From: Marsupella aquatica
Lineage: Eukaryota; Marchantiophyta
Assembly: GCA_973895155.1 (NCBI GenBank)
Contig: OZ316897.1
Span: 8,432,001-8,496,000, forward strand
Length of the DNA stretch: 64,000 bases
Reading direction: 5' to 3'
The notes beneath the pieces were generated by a model. It ran no database searches and had not been told where the DNA came from. It saw only the letters and a program-made list of their open reading frames with translations. Shown piece after piece: positions 36,090 through 48,602 of the stretch (position 1 is the first letter of the stretch; each line of letters starts with the position of its first letter). The translations under genes were made by a program, and so were the position numbers.

Positions 36090-38285
36090 TTTTCTCTAGC
36101 TGGCCATGACATTTTCTCTGTTGAACGCAACACAGAAGTACCTTAGAGGCATCGAAAGGATTGAAATATTGCACAAAGGGTACTACGGAGACCCTATTAT
36201 TGTAGTTCTTCAGGAGAATTGAATGCGATGGTCTGTTGTTTTGCAAGATCAATGGAAGTTCAACATTGGTTGTTTCGGTTTTTTAAGGATGTCGGATAAT
36301 TTAAGTGGCATATTGTGATGAACCAAATGAAAGTCTCTCCATGTTGTAGGTTCTTAGTGCGACTTGAACCCAACTCATATCTACTGAGAATGCTGCCAAA
36401 CAGAAGCCAGCTATTGGAAAGTAGAGTTCGTGTTTAGGATCTGTTAGAGACGACGTAGTAAACGGATTTTGCGCACTGCTGAAATTATCCCACTGGAGAG
36501 TTTGGCGATACTGGGCAATGCAATAGGTTCATATGCGTGAGGATGATCCTCCCCTGTTGTACTACACTTTGGAGATCACATACATGAACGTACGCCTTTA
36601 ACGGCACCCATTCCTGTCAATCCTAGGTAGAACTTTTGTAGCCAGGGGTCCCATAGTGGCCAATGCAACTGATCGATGCGGGGTGGAGGGAGCAGACACC
36701 TCTACCTTGATATGTGGTATACATTTCTAAAATCCAGAAAGTGGGAATGACCCTATTAGTTCGTTCTCGTGTGAATCTAACCTGATGTCATTCACAATGA
36801 AGTTTGAGACTAATCTATTAATGACGAGTGTAAAAAGTTTTCCAACTACCGCTCATCTGCAAGTAGTCCGCTAATCAATTGCCTCTCATCTGCATGTTTT
36901 GGGTGTATTTTAGCCCTTGTACTCACCCTATGATGTGTGAACTTCTACCATCCCATTTATTATGTCATTTTCTTTGTGATCATTTCATTGTTCAAAAGGG
37001 GCAAATCTGCATGCGTGGCAGATAACTTGGGTGGACAGGACCGTGGGACATACGCATGGGAGGTGGACCAAATCGCAAGGACAGTGAAGGGCCACGGGGG
37101 TGGGAGGGGAAACACACGCATGGTGGGCAACTGGGGACATGGAAATGTTGATTTAGCAAAATGCACACATTTTATACAATGATCACCATCTGAGTTGGTT
37201 GCAAGTTGAAAAGCAGCACAAGATTGGACCCTGGATTTGGCTGGACCACTGTATTATCTGCCCGCTACGCATGATGCCCAAATGCCCCTTCTAGAAGGCC
37301 TACCTCTCCTGAAATACTGAGAGTTGTCCACACATTCTTTTCCTTGTTCCTTATGAGGGCATATGGACAATTTTTGAACCGATGATGTGCATGATTCAGA
37401 ATTATGATAGGGCCCACTCCAGTCTAGAAGTTTCAATTTGTGATAACGGTCAATATTCCCATCACCGTGGTGAGGCCACAACCAAACCGGAGGGTCAATT
37501 GACCCTGAGGCAGATCCTCCCAATCTTGGCAAAATTCAGTCCACTAATGCACTTGTGGGTCAGTCCAACAACGATTTCCACGATGCCACCGCCAGCATCC
37601 AGTTTGATTGAACTTTGGCATACTTGACACCGTGGTCAGTGACAGCATGACTCAATTCGACCACCGTGAGCTGAAAACAATCAGAACTGTTCTGTGGCTT
37701 ATTCCACATTTCATGCTCAGCTCCTTCTGGCAGGTGGAGAAATTCGTTGCTGACCCAGTATCTCGTGCGGCAAAAGCACTGTAATGTTGGCTGTTGACAA
37801 TGTGTGGGTAACTTCCTCGATGTGAGTTCTCTCGACTGCTGGGTCTTGAGAGAATGCACATTGTGTCTTCCCCAGAGAAGATTACTAAGCTCGCCATAGA
37901 AGAACTTAAGTACTCATATTGAAGCACCTTGTGATCAATGCTCGAGCTTATGGGTCTGGGGAGAAAGCAACTTGTGCCCATACCCTAGAAAAGAATAATC
38001 TGCTGGCCACAGACTTGGAGGACCCAAAATTGAAGCCAAGAAGATAGGACGTCAAGTAACCAGAAGGGTGCTGCAAGAAGATGAAAACCATCCATAGAGG
38101 AGGTGCCTGTGTGTCCCCACCCCACTCTAGAAAGAAAAAACCTACTGGACACAGAATACCCAAATTGACACAAAGGATTGTGAGGTCAAATACCCGATAA
38201 GGGTGCTGCCATGAAAGGCTGGATTCAAACAACCTTTCATTCATTCAATTCATTCGATGTGAATTTCACTCACTACACCATAAAC
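36090..38285. other. Intergenic, no gene seen
   Basis: This lies between the convergent OTLD1-like and GT61 genes. It probably holds both 3' untranslated regions. Two related phrases at about 37,975 and 38,120 (CC-TA-AAAGAA--A-CTGCTGG) are a weak local duplication. No protein signature. Confidence 0.5.
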
Positions 38286-39626
38286 CTAACGATAAAGAGC
38301 TAATAAAAGCCTGAGCTGGTGAAGATCTACATGGACGTTCTGGCCCTTGGCGTAATTCATGCACTGCCTGACCGAGAAGCAATTTTTCCACCCGAAGAGA
38401 AGAGAATATAGAGTCATCCTCAACGGCATCCCGCCATGCTCCTCTGTGGGCCAAGTCCCAAACAGCTCGTGGTAACCTAACCTTGCAGAGTGCACGTAGT
38501 TGCGAAACCAATCGAGGTAGTACAGTAAAGGAAAGGCCTCAAGCACAATAGCCCCCGGGCGAGCAAATAGGAAATTAACATTGTGAGATCCATGAGGAGT
38601 CACAAACATATCCGCCTCTGACATCACACTGACCTGCTGGCAAAAGCTCCCCACCCCACTCGTCACCCTCCTAACAGGCACCCCCAGCTCCCTCTCCAGG
38701 ACAGCCTCCACTTCATCAGCATTCCTAATCTCTCTGGATGAGTTCAGCCTATTGATAATCACCACATCCTTCACAGGCTTTCTCCTCTCCATCGGCTTGA
38801 TCTCACAATGAGACAGCACCTTCTGTCTGAGCCAGTCATTCGATTCAGTGTTGGGTACATACCCTGCATTTGTCACACCAGAGAAGAGCACAGCATCTTC
38901 AAAGCAGATGGCCTTCTCCCCACGTTCTGGAACAGGGGGGAATTTCACATGCAATTCATCTGCAAAAGCCTTCATCAGCCCGATGGACCACACAGATGTC
39001 ACCTCTGGAACCGGATCTGTAAACCAGTATAACGAGGAGCCATTCAATCCATAAAATCGAGACAGGAGGATTGCCGGGATCAGCTTCTCGGCCTCATGGT
39101 GTGGACTAGGCCCGACTTTGTGCCCATTGGGCATCATTTTCATGTCACCCACCATCTGGGTTCCGTGGATCCACACTGCTCCCACATTCTCCTCGTTCTT
39201 CATCTCGTGAGGACACACCCCTCTCTTGATGGCCACACTTCTTCGCCAGTACTGATCTTTGCCAGTAAATCTCAAGCTCGAAGGTAAGAATTGCCCTCCC
39301 CCGCTGCAAACCGTGACCATGTCATGGGAGATGCAGAGGTCTCGCACTCTGGGGAAGCACCGGCCTCCGCAGTTGTTGGAGCAGACGACATCCTCTTGCA
39401 GAATATAGGGGTGGTCATCCAGAGATGTCAGCGTGTTGCTCGAGCAGGACGGTAGGGCGGTTGGGCTCCGGTAGCTGGGAGGGGGGACGGAGGCCATCCA
39501 TTGGATAAGGATTAAGGAAATTAGGAAGGTGAAGAAGATTAAAAACCAGTTTCTACGGATGAAAAACCCTGTCACTCGCCGAACTCCTCCTCCTCCTCCT
39601 CCACGCCGCCTGATGTAGGTCATCAT
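38286..39626 (-). CDS. GT61-family glycosyltransferase, Golgi type II membrane
   Basis: A 446-residue single-exon gene. The N terminus has basic residues, a Gly run (about 9-14) and one membrane segment (about 29-45, WFLIFFTFLISLILI), the layout of a Golgi type II glycosyltransferase. The lumenal part belongs to the GT61 (DUF563) family: GAVWIHGTQM, ESNDWLRQKVL, DVVIINRLNSSREIRNADEV and, near residue 345, the signature FVTPHGSHNVNFLFARPGA, then VLEAFPLLYYLDWF. Plant GT61 enzymes add xylose or arabinose to xylan or beta-1,2-xylose to N-glycans. Which substrate applies here cannot be read from sequence. The length is close to the family norm and the frame is intact. Start chosen at the first of two adjacent ATGs. 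Confidence 0.93.
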   Translation of the reverse strand: MMTYIRRRGGGGGGVRRVTGFFIRRNWFLIFFTFLISLILIQWMASVPPPSYRSPTALPSCSSNTLTSLDDHPYILQEDVVCSNNCGGRCFPRVRDLCISHDMVTVCSGGGQFLPSSLRFTGKDQYWRRSVAIKRGVCPHEMKNEENVGAVWIHGTQMVGDMKMMPNGHKVGPSPHHEAEKLIPAILLSRFYGLNGSSLYWFTDPVPEVTSVWSIGLMKAFADELHVKFPPVPERGEKAICFEDAVLFSGVTNAGYVPNTESNDWLRQKVLSHCEIKPMERRKPVKDVVIINRLNSSREIRNADEVEAVLERELGVPVRRVTSGVGSFCQQVSVMSEADMFVTPHGSHNVNFLFARPGAIVLEAFPLLYYLDWFRNYVHSARLGYHELFGTWPTEEHGGMPLRMTLYSLLFGWKNCFSVRQCMNYAKGQNVHVDLHQLRLLLALYR

Positions 39627-40845
39627 CCTGTCTGCTATTCCCCTTATGATTGCCTCTTGGTACTTGAGGGAATTTGATACCCTTCGTTTTGCCTTCAGGT
39701 CTCTTCCGAGCTGTTTCAGTCTTCATCAATCATTCATCTCCGACTCCAATCGAGCTCGTCCTTTCTGTGTCTCTTCAGCCAACCTCCTCGTACTCTTTTT
39801 TCGTTCATTCCTGTCCAATCCAGCTCCACCTCCTTCGCCTGCTCTTATTCAGCCAGAGACCTCTCTCCTAAACCGCTTCTCTTCAGTTTCCAACATCTGA
39901 TAAAAGTTCCGACTCTTTAGCCTGCACCTCCGATTCAAGTGAGAGCACTACATTGCTTTGATCGACGATCTTCTGGACAAATTTCGTCCAAAAACTACAG
40001 TTGCGTTAACCTCCCTCGCTCATGAAGACGGTGAGTACAAATGGGTGTCTGGCCCTGCTGCACAAAACCTGATATCCAGTACAAGTCTTCTATGCAGAAT
40101 TCTGGACACGCCCAGAATTACAAGCGTTCCTGAACGAATGACAATTCCTCCTTGTTGAGCCCTTATTAATTTGTCTGCTGGTTCTGGGAGTTCATGAACC
40201 TCTTTTCAACGCTTGTGTTTCAATTCAAGCTCGGATTCAGGGGATCTTCAAAAACCGCCACTCCTCTCTATTTCATGATCCTCTTACTCAATGTACTGCA
40301 CATTCAATGGCTACTACCCGAATGCCAGTGCGTTGCACAGTTGTTGCGGACGTGTTGCGATAGAAATTGAGACTCCAGCCCTCATCATTTACATATAAGA
40401 ATATAGAGGCAGCTCTGGATCATAGAAAAGCATCCTTATGAATCTTGACCGGGTCCCTTCCGCTTCCCTCGAATTAGGCCTCGATCCTTCGGCAAAACAA
40501 ACAGATCACCCAAAATCAAATGTTGCTTTTGAAATGTTTGTCAATCTCGCAGTATGATCCATATCAACTACGAACTATGGAAGAAGCCAACCTATGCAAT
40601 CTACAAAGAAGGCACACGCCTCATCGCCAGGCACAAGAGAAGACATCTCAATCACTATGTCGCTGTCTGGTGCTTGTGATAATAGTGGCTACTTACGTAA
40701 GCAGACGCATGCACTCTGCACCTTGTCTCTATGAGCAGCACACGAATGGAAGTAAGCTGAAACAGCATCTCACTTCTGCCAAGACAGCTAGGCCTGTGCA
40801 AACATCTATACATATCAAAGAACTCAGCGGGATAAGACAATATAC

Positions 40846-42099
40846 CTGAGGATCAGAAACAGGCTTCACTCTCTCGACATAACGATGCAAATCTTTCTCT
40901 CTTCTTAACATTTGCCTGGCCTGCACATCATCGACAAATCGGTTCAGATTGAATTATCCATATCAAACAAAAAGGCAGCTGAGAACCAAATGCGAATTTC
41001 CTTGACGTCGGCTTGACCTTAACCCATAGCACAACACTTTCCAGTGTTACCAGTTTCATCAATTATGTGAGTCTTCCGGTTAGCTTTTGGAGAGTTTGGA
41101 AGCAGATCCTATTCTTCTGTAGCAAGAGAATTTCTTACGAGATCGATAGTAATCCACTTCATCTTTCTCAAACGCATCAGAAATATGCTGGTTACTACAT
41201 AGTTCAGGTGAGGGAGTTTGAATCCTTGCGAGCCAGACTTCTTGGCTGACGAACTGGTCTACCTCGCAATCACAGGCTCAGGGTAACCTTTGCGCATTGT
41301 TAGTCTCGTGGCCCTCTTGGATCCCCTGGACATTGAATCCGTCACTTATTCCCTCCGCAGTCCATTGGACATCATCAGTCCTCCCCAGTCTACTGCACGT
41401 GATCTTGTTTGGACCCGTCTTGACAAATCAGTCCCATTTCACGGGCCATGAATCAAAGGAGCTGCTGGAGATACAAGGGTGGACCAGGGTTTAGGATTAT
41501 GTCCCCTGTAGGCTCCCATAGGCCCCGCTAGACATTAACTTCATTTGTTCAGTCTGGCTCAGTATACTGAACGATATTTTTCTCTTTTTGATATGTCATC
41601 CGTGTCCCCATTGTGCCTTCCGCGAATTAAAGAAGCTGCTAGAGACAGCAGATCGCGTTATGCACCTGCTGGAGACAGGATGCTGGAGCAGGGTTTCGAT
41701 TTATGACCCGGTCGTGGACCCTGCTGATCATTTTGAAGTTCAAAGGTCCCAATTCAAACCTTTCATTGTACATAAGGACCAGCAACAACAAGAATTCTCT
41801 CCTCGAGTCCAAAGAACAAGAGGAGTCCATGGACAGGAGATGCGCAAGCAACCAAGCAACCAGAACAGGCACGGTGAGTGGCCAGATACCAGCAGAAAAC
41901 AAAGGAGCTAGGGTGACCACGAGGGCAGAGCTCACTATACCTCCTCCTCTCGCATCGCTTCGCGCTCGGGTTTGATCCACAGGTAGTACGCAGCCGTGCC
42001 CGCCACAATCCACGAAGCTATGTTCTGCCGCCCCCTCACTCCGCCCAGCGCGTTCCCGATGAACGAAGTGATGTTACCGAGCACCGTGTCCCGGGCCAT
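40846..42099 (-). CDS. Small one-pass membrane protein gene (partial model)
   Basis: Two exons can be read: 42,099-41,941 (53 codons, starting MARDTVLGNITSFIG) and 40,920-40,846 (25 codons, ending RYVERVKPVSDPQ). The joins are GAG|GTATAG and TGCAG|GCCAGG in phase 0, and exon 2 ends CAG|GTATAT, so at least one more exon is expected toward 39.7-40.8 kb; I could not find it. Residues about 28-42 (ASWIVAGTAAYYLWI) form one membrane span followed by a charged helix. I remember plant proteins of this plan (N-terminal RDxxG..xxFxGNALGG, a WxVAGTAAYxLW span, RYxExxKPxxDPQ end) but know no named function; organelle or endoplasmic reticulum membrane is plausible. Confidence 0.72.
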
Positions 42100-42159
42100 T
42101 CTTGCTCGTCTGTGCCCCGGGCCTCATCCACCGACCTAATCAATCATACGAATCAAGAA

Positions 42160-42700
42160 TTTCGCTTCAACAGTCCTCTCCCATTCCTCTCCTCTCCCGA
42201 ATTCATTGTTCCTCGTGTCACAGAAGCAAACCAAATGATTTCATTTCAACAATCCTTCTCTCCTCTCCCTCCTATCCTCAATTCATTGTCACGGAAGCAT
42301 AGCAAACCGACTTAATGTGCTCAAAACCAACAGACACAGCTACTGTGCACAAAAACCAAGCACAAGGATTTTCCTAACCCTCCTCTCCATTTCTCTCCGT
42401 TCCTCTCCTTCCCTGAAGTCGTTCTTCCTCTTGTCACAGAAGCAAAGCAAAACCGACCTAAGGTGCTCAAAACCAGCAGAAAGAGCCTCAGTGCACAGAA
42501 AGGAAGCACACAGATTCACATCAACAATCCTCCTCTCCTCTCCTCTCCTCTCCTCGCCTCTCCTCTCCTCTCCTCTCCTCACCTCTCCTGTCCTGGATTC
42601 GTTGTTCGTCTTGTCACGGAAGCAAAGCAAACCGACAGAAGGTGAGCTCAAACCCAACAGCAAGAGCCACAGCGCAAAAAGAGTTCTCAGGGCGTGGCAG
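42160..42700 (-). repeat. Minisatellite with CTCTC runs, four unequal units
   Basis: The anchor CACRGAAGCAWAG recurs at about 42,221, 42,291, 42,437 and 42,617. Each unit has a CTCTC-rich tract (longest at about 42,527-42,592), an ATTCRTTGTTC block, and CTCAAAACCAACAG in the longer units. The array lies just upstream of the minus-strand gene starting at 42,099, so it is in that gene's 5' region. Confidence 0.8.
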
Positions 42701-42851
42701 GACGACGAGAACGTACCGACGGGGATGGAAGGAAGGATCATCAATTCCCGCAACATTCGATTCGCTTGGTCGGGGGATCAATCCATCGATTTCCGCAACA
42801 TTCCGTGGTTCAATTTCAGTCACAGGACGACGATCCACAACATCGGAAACG

Positions 42852-42897
42852 GAGCTCAGCTCAGCTCAGCTGAACTGAGCTGAACTGAGCTGAGCTA
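42852..42897. repeat. AGCTC/GAGCT palindromic repeat
   Basis: Three CAGCT units run into inverted AGCTGAACTG units. The outer AGCTCAGCTCAG and CTGAGCTGAGCT are exact reverse complements, so the 46 bp can form a hairpin. Confidence 0.65.
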
Positions 42898-42899
42898 CC

Positions 42900-43766
42900 A
42901 CAGTTATGAGATTCGGACTTGGCTCAAACTGCGTCGTCCATTCGGATTACAGTACCCGTAATTCAGACTACTGCGTAGATATGGACTACTTTCCTTTGAA
43001 ATCTTTTTCCAACTTTTATCTTACTATAAAATAGCAAACTAAAGCATACTCTTCAAAGGCCTAGGTCTAGAGTGACGTCTCTAGACCTTAACCCCCAATA
43101 AGACAAAACTGATAATGAAATTCAATAAGGTCAAAAAAAATTTAATAAGGATGGACAAAATTGAAGAGGAAACTGAAATGAGGATGAACAAAAAACAAAG
43201 ATGGGGCAAAGACTAACCAAAATAGAATGTAAAATTTATTGTGCAAGATTTTTTTTCATATCTAATTAAATTCAAGGAACGGGTGGTGGGGCTAGTAAAG
43301 AAGAAATGCCACCAAAACCCCATGTGGGGGGAGGGGGTAAGAAACCAGTAGCACAATGAATGGAAAGTGACAAATGGGCAACCCCACATGAGAGGACAGA
43401 CAAATAAAGAGGGCACTACCACAACATGGACAAAGACCAGTTAGACAATGTTGGTCTGCACAAAATCTAGATAGGGACTACTTAAAGTAGGGATGATTCT
43501 TCACTTATGGGGATGATGTCACACAAACATTTTTAGCCACGATTACATTCATAATTTTGATTGTACTTCATAGGTCTGCATGCAGCACAGACTTCAGTCT
43601 GAATCCTGCATCCAGGCCTGTTAAGTCAGTGGAAATGTCCATGTTCAAATCAACCAAACAGGCTAATTGTGAAGCTAAGGGTGCCTGCTCGTTTCATTTT
43701 GAGGTATTTTGCCTTGTGTGAACTGTGTCCCTGCATACATGGGTTGACCATATACAATAAAAAAAA
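42900..43766. other. No gene seen
   Basis: A/T-rich, purine-heavy spacer between the palindrome and the second Helitron-like copy. No supported frame. Confidence 0.5.
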
Positions 43767-44077
43767 TCTAACACTATAATAGGCAATCCCGCCCATTTGG
43801 CCACTTTCGTCCGTCGTCCCGTTACGAATTTGAATATCAGCGGGAATGAAACTGAACCGTCAGATTAAGCATCTCTTTTTTCGTATCCATGGGAAACGAG
43901 ACATGCATCAGATTTTGCTCCCTCCCATGCACCCCCGTGCACTCATTATGCCCCTCCATCCCCACCCACAGCAAGGACCTCCGCATAGGGCTTCGCGACC
44001 CACGTTTACATTCCATGCACTTTCTCCCTATGGGACCGGCCCTCCTTGCACAGTGCAACGCACTGGCATAGGGCTCG
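43767..44077. mobile_element. Helitron-like element, related copy, 311 bp
   Basis: This shares with the 25.3-kb element a TC start after A, ATCCCGCC at the same 20-27 offset, GCGGGAATGA, and the right end GCCCT-CTTGCACAGTGC, hairpin and GCACTGGCATAGGGCT. The 6-bp hairpin stem (44,051-44,065) is kept while its loop changed from TAG to AAC. Here the end reads CTCG followed by C, not the A/T junction, so the right border is decayed or set wrongly. About 70 bp of middle sequence differ in length. Confidence 0.55.
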
Positions 44078-45177
44078 CACCTCATAATGGAACACCAATC
44101 GTCCTTGACCCTATATGTATAGGGTTCCTTTGCATAGTAAATGGTGTGATCTGTGGACTTACATATGCATGGAGACCAGATGCCTTGTAAAGAAAATACA
44201 AGCCACTATTTTGTGTACTTTCAGAGCCTATGGACATTTACATGAGATCCTCTGAACTATTATTTTGAGCAAAGATGCAACGTTTCACATCATGCACATG
44301 TGATTATCCAATAAACAAGTGGTCAACAACAAAAGATATGTGGTTCACCTCCAATAAGACTACGGCCACGGGAACATAGAAGAACTTTACTGCACTTTAG
44401 GTCTGTCGACCATACCAAATATCCACAACACAAACTCTCACTATCTTTCTAGTGACTCTGTGTCAATGAGCCTGAGATTCTCCTCTACAAGCTAGCACAA
44501 GTTGTGTATAGAGTGCACAACATAGCTAACTGAACCAAGTCTCCGAATATGCTTAGCCTAACTATGGTTACAATAGTTAGTGTGCAGAATTATAAACGGA
44601 TCCTGCTTGGACTGAAGCCTCCAGATCATACGAGTGGGAAAAATCCTCCTGTTGGAAACAAAGAGTCCGATAATTGCCATAAAGTCCAGTCCAAAGTCCC
44701 ACTCTCTGGAGCCTTACCATTATAGAGGGAAGAGATGGTAGGAATCTCCTCACTGTCCTTTTGGTCAGAACTATCCGCAAAAAAACCTTGTCACTAACTT
44801 GACAGCACACTCCTTGCTCAAATTCCTTTCAGCCACACCTTCCGTAACATGAAAAGTGGTGTCCACTGATGACTACATCGTCCCATTCACTGTGAACTCT
44901 CCTTTCGACAAAATTGCCGTATTAATTGATATCCTCCACACTCCGTTCAATAATGCCTTGCCAGTAATCAGAAAGATAAGGGCCCAGCATGGAGTCTCTC
45001 CTGAGTACAGAAGCATTTTACCTTAATCATAAACGTTTGGGCAATCTCAGCGAGAGAAATCTGAAGTGCGATGCTAGATCCCAGCTAATCAGAGCACAGC
45101 CCTCAAGAGTACCTTGAAGTTGAACCTCAAGTTTGGATTTAGCTGCAACCATCATTCCACCTCAATATCTTCTATTG
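44078..45177. other. No gene seen
   Basis: No supported frame. The right part probably includes the 3' untranslated region of the minus-strand gene ending at 45,178. Confidence 0.5.
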
Positions 45178-46025
45178 TTAAGGAAGAATCCTCCTTTGCC
45201 TTCTCCTGGCAATTTTGTTCCCAATAGCCCGGAAACAAAGTAGCAATGCAACCCCTATAACTAGAAGAGAAAGAGAGAGAGCTATGTCCCTAAAGTAGAG
45301 AGTACCGGCTGCCACCAGCAATAAAATAACAACCATGAAAATGCCCCATCGGTTAGGGGTAGGTGAATCAACCCTACAACAACATTCACAAACTTGAGTC
45401 ATATTGTATCCTCTCAGGCATGAATTGACTAGATGCCATTTTTGAGCTCTTCATCCTTCCAAAATATTCAGGAGGAGTTGAACATGAAACCGCTTCACAT
45501 GCATCGTGCACCGATATCACTTCAAGCCAGATAGCCTGCCAACGGACTCGAGTTTTAGGGGCTGCAGAGACTGTCAATTATCTGCCGTTACTCGTGGCCA
45601 TCTACTCTAGCATTGGACAGACGGACCATATACAAAGGGACAGGTGAAGGAAGTACTACAGAGAGACGAAAACGAAACAGAAACTTTGAAGACGCTCACT
45701 TAGTTATGACGGCTACAAAACTTTATTTCAATTTAGCTGATGAGACAGAGGGGCTCATGTCACTTCTCCAATCACTTTGGCTTTTTTAATGAGAGGCTCC
45801 CTCCAACTTCTGGCAGGCAACATGCTTTCCGGTGAGGAAGATCTCTATTTGTAGTTCGGGCACAATTGTCATTCCAGATTTATGAACGGTTTGGAAAAAT
45901 GAAGATGGGGGAGTGAGCTTGAACCTGTTGACAGCCGCCCAGAATGACAGAGAGGACCAATCTCGCTCCGATCGTAGCTGGTAATCCCTCAACTGCTCCG
46001 CTAGGTTTCTCCGAGTTATCATCAT
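45178..46025 (-). CDS. Small two-span membrane protein, two exons
   Basis: Exon 1 is 46,025-45,925 and exon 2 is 45,373-45,178; the join CAACAG|GTTCAA to TTGTAG|GGTTGA restores an Arg codon. The product is 98 residues. It has a charged N-terminal RRNLAEQLRDYQLRSERDW block, then two hydrophobic segments (about 44-57 FMVVILLLVAAGTL and 64-80 ALSLSLLVIGVALLL), and a basic C terminus (KIARRRQRRILP). I recall a family of small plant membrane proteins with the same RNLAEQL.DYQ.RS..DW opening, RVD after the first exon and an arginine/lysine-rich tail; its function is not known to me. In-frame codons upstream of 46,025 contain no ATG, which fixes the start. Confidence 0.82.
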
Positions 46026-48560
46026 TGATTGGAATCCACCAGAGTGCTGAAACTCCAGGAGGGACACGAAGACCAGCCGAGCTCAGCACACCAGCGCCTT
46101 AAAAGCTTGTTGGCCTAGCAAGTCAGCAGCGGCAGCGGAGGGAGAAGACCCTCCCATTTGTCCCATTTTCAGGATGCCAAATTTATTGAGCTTGCTCCTC
46201 CCATGCCTACTGCTGCTGCTGTCACTAGACAGGGGCACAGGATTCAACACTGCGCTCGTCCAACTCTGTCCTACACAAGGAGAACAATAGCGAGATGTTT
46301 ACCAATATCGGTGAGTTTGGAAAGGTCTCCATGATAAGTCGGTTTCTAAAGGCTTTGAACCCAACTTTGTCAATACGAGCCAATTGCGCAGACAAATGGA
46401 TGGTGATCAAGAAAACAAGAGTGAGCAGTTCCTTCCGTTCTAATGACAAATGAGAAGAACGAGTGATTATATGGCAATGAAATAGGCTTTAAGACAGTCA
46501 TCCATAGAAAAGCGACAGTAGGGAGCGAGACAAAGCTCGAAAATCTGAACTTCTAAGCACACCAGTCGGAAATAGTGGCACACACACACTTCTACTAGCA
46601 AACCCGCCTACCCCCCTTTTGTTTTTGTTGTTGGAATCTTCCAACCTAAATCCCAACAATAGTTAGAATTGACGATTACGTTACTCAACTATTGAGTAGT
46701 TTCTAGAGACTAGTGGCCGACCAATATCACTCGAAAATGGGTTTAACAGAACAACGACGAGTACTTAAGGCAGTTTACCTCTAGGTCAGCTCCAAGATTA
46801 CTGGGATCGGAACCAATCTGCTTCCAGCACCATCTGAGCTTTTGCCTCTCGCTGTCGCCGGTTCTATTCCTCATTTGTAATGCGCCAGCAATCTCAATCT
46901 TTCAAAAGCGAGAAGAGCTGCTGCACAGCGCAACAAAGTATAATCAGTGAGGGAGCGAGCATTCAAGCACAGCTCGACGTCAACAGGCGGAAGAAGTTCT
47001 GGTCCAGCTCTCCTCAGCTCGTTAATCTTCTTTTATAACTTTCTCATACTTTTGAAATAATGGGGAACTGCAGAAGGAAATCGAATTCAAAGGATATACT
47101 TGCCCCTGAGAAGCGAGGCCAAATTTCAATTTCTCTTGCAACGTGATGTGGAAATTTAACCAACTTTAGTCCAATTTGAACGATTGCACTGCTTCAAGTA
47201 AGTGGAACGAGGACATCCTTAACAATCTGCAGAGCAGAATCACAACAATTCCAGGAATTGCGAGAAGAGAATGTCCATACCCTGCAGCGAGTTGCCGCAG
47301 CCTAAACACGACCAAATGCATCGAATTCAGGACGATTACACATATCGAGGATGGGAGAGGAATCCAGCATCAAGCTGACCACCATCTTCTCTGCAAGTCA
47401 AAAGCGCAGTGTGAGCTCTGCAACGCAATCTAGTGAGGAAACAGAGAGCGTCTGCCCATTGAACCGTGAACCTTAGAGAAATCCATCCACACTAAATGCA
47501 TTAAAGCTCTCGTGTAAGTGCTTTATTGCAAAAAAATGAAAACGGCTATCGCTCTGTCAGATTCGTCTCCTTCTTTATCATCCACTTTCTCTTTCACTGT
47601 TGTTGCTTTACAATGAGAAGCAATCTAATGCCGACCGTATCTTGGCAGATTTTCTAAGCTCGAGGAATGATATATCCACAGTCGAGCAGCATCCGAAGAC
47701 TCGGGCAATTTATAAACATTAATGCAGCTGCAAGACATGACTTCAAGGCTCGGAATATACCACAATTGATCATGAAACGAACCGCAAAGAGCACATTACT
47801 CTCAGAGGTTATGAAGCTCTCGTGGCCGAGGATTTCAATGTTCAGACCCTTCTTGCGAATTCCTGTACAGACTGAAGGAGTTTAAAGGGAGGCGAACTTT
47901 GAACAGCTGGGAAATGCTACTATAAACTTGTTTGTGATGTGGCATTCCTCCCCCTCAAAAGTATTCGGAATTTGGCAAAATTGATTCTGGATACCGGATC
48001 AATGCCATATGTTGCAGATTCAGTGCATATCTGCGGTCTGCATTCTGATCAACTACAGTCGCGAAGGGACAAGGCCCACAATATTTCGATTTGCCCAAAG
48101 AACCCCATGTCTATTTACTGCGTTTGAGGAAACATCGGTGCATGATCTCCAGTATTCTAAACTCCCTTCCCATCGTAATTATGACGAGCTAGTGAACACG
48201 GAGAGTGATTGGCAGTCATTCATCGATTGATGGATATAAGTTCGAGGCAGCCACCTGAAACAAGAACTGATTGGATTCCAACAGGCACAACAGCTCACAA
48301 AAAAAATGAAGAATAATGACAGGGAGAAAGAGAAGACTGCGATTCAGGAAGGCTTGTCCATTGAAGTGTGAACCAAACCAGAGAGGAACCGAGAGACGAA
48401 AGTGGACAGAAGCACCTAGAAGCGAACTGAAGGCCCAACTTGTCAATTGTCTCCCAATGACGAACAGCACCAGCGATGGCACGACATTTTCTGAAAGAAA
48501 ACACATATGCCAGGTTCCATAAAAGCTCCAAGGTGCTTGGTGACAATTGTATCTTTTGAA
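46026..48560. other. Intergenic, no gene supported
   Basis: The first few hundred bases likely hold the promoter of the minus-strand gene starting at 46,025. Further right there are only short unrelated frames. A hydrophobic minus-strand frame at 48,216-48,563 has no family match that I can recognise. Confidence 0.45.
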
Positions 48561-48602
48561 CACACCCCTTGGGTCTGGACGGTTTTGGGGGGTGGAGGGT
48601 TT

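Noticed and set aside
48216-48563. Hydrophobic minus-strand frame
   Set aside because: No family signature, no conserved motif and no supporting exon structure.
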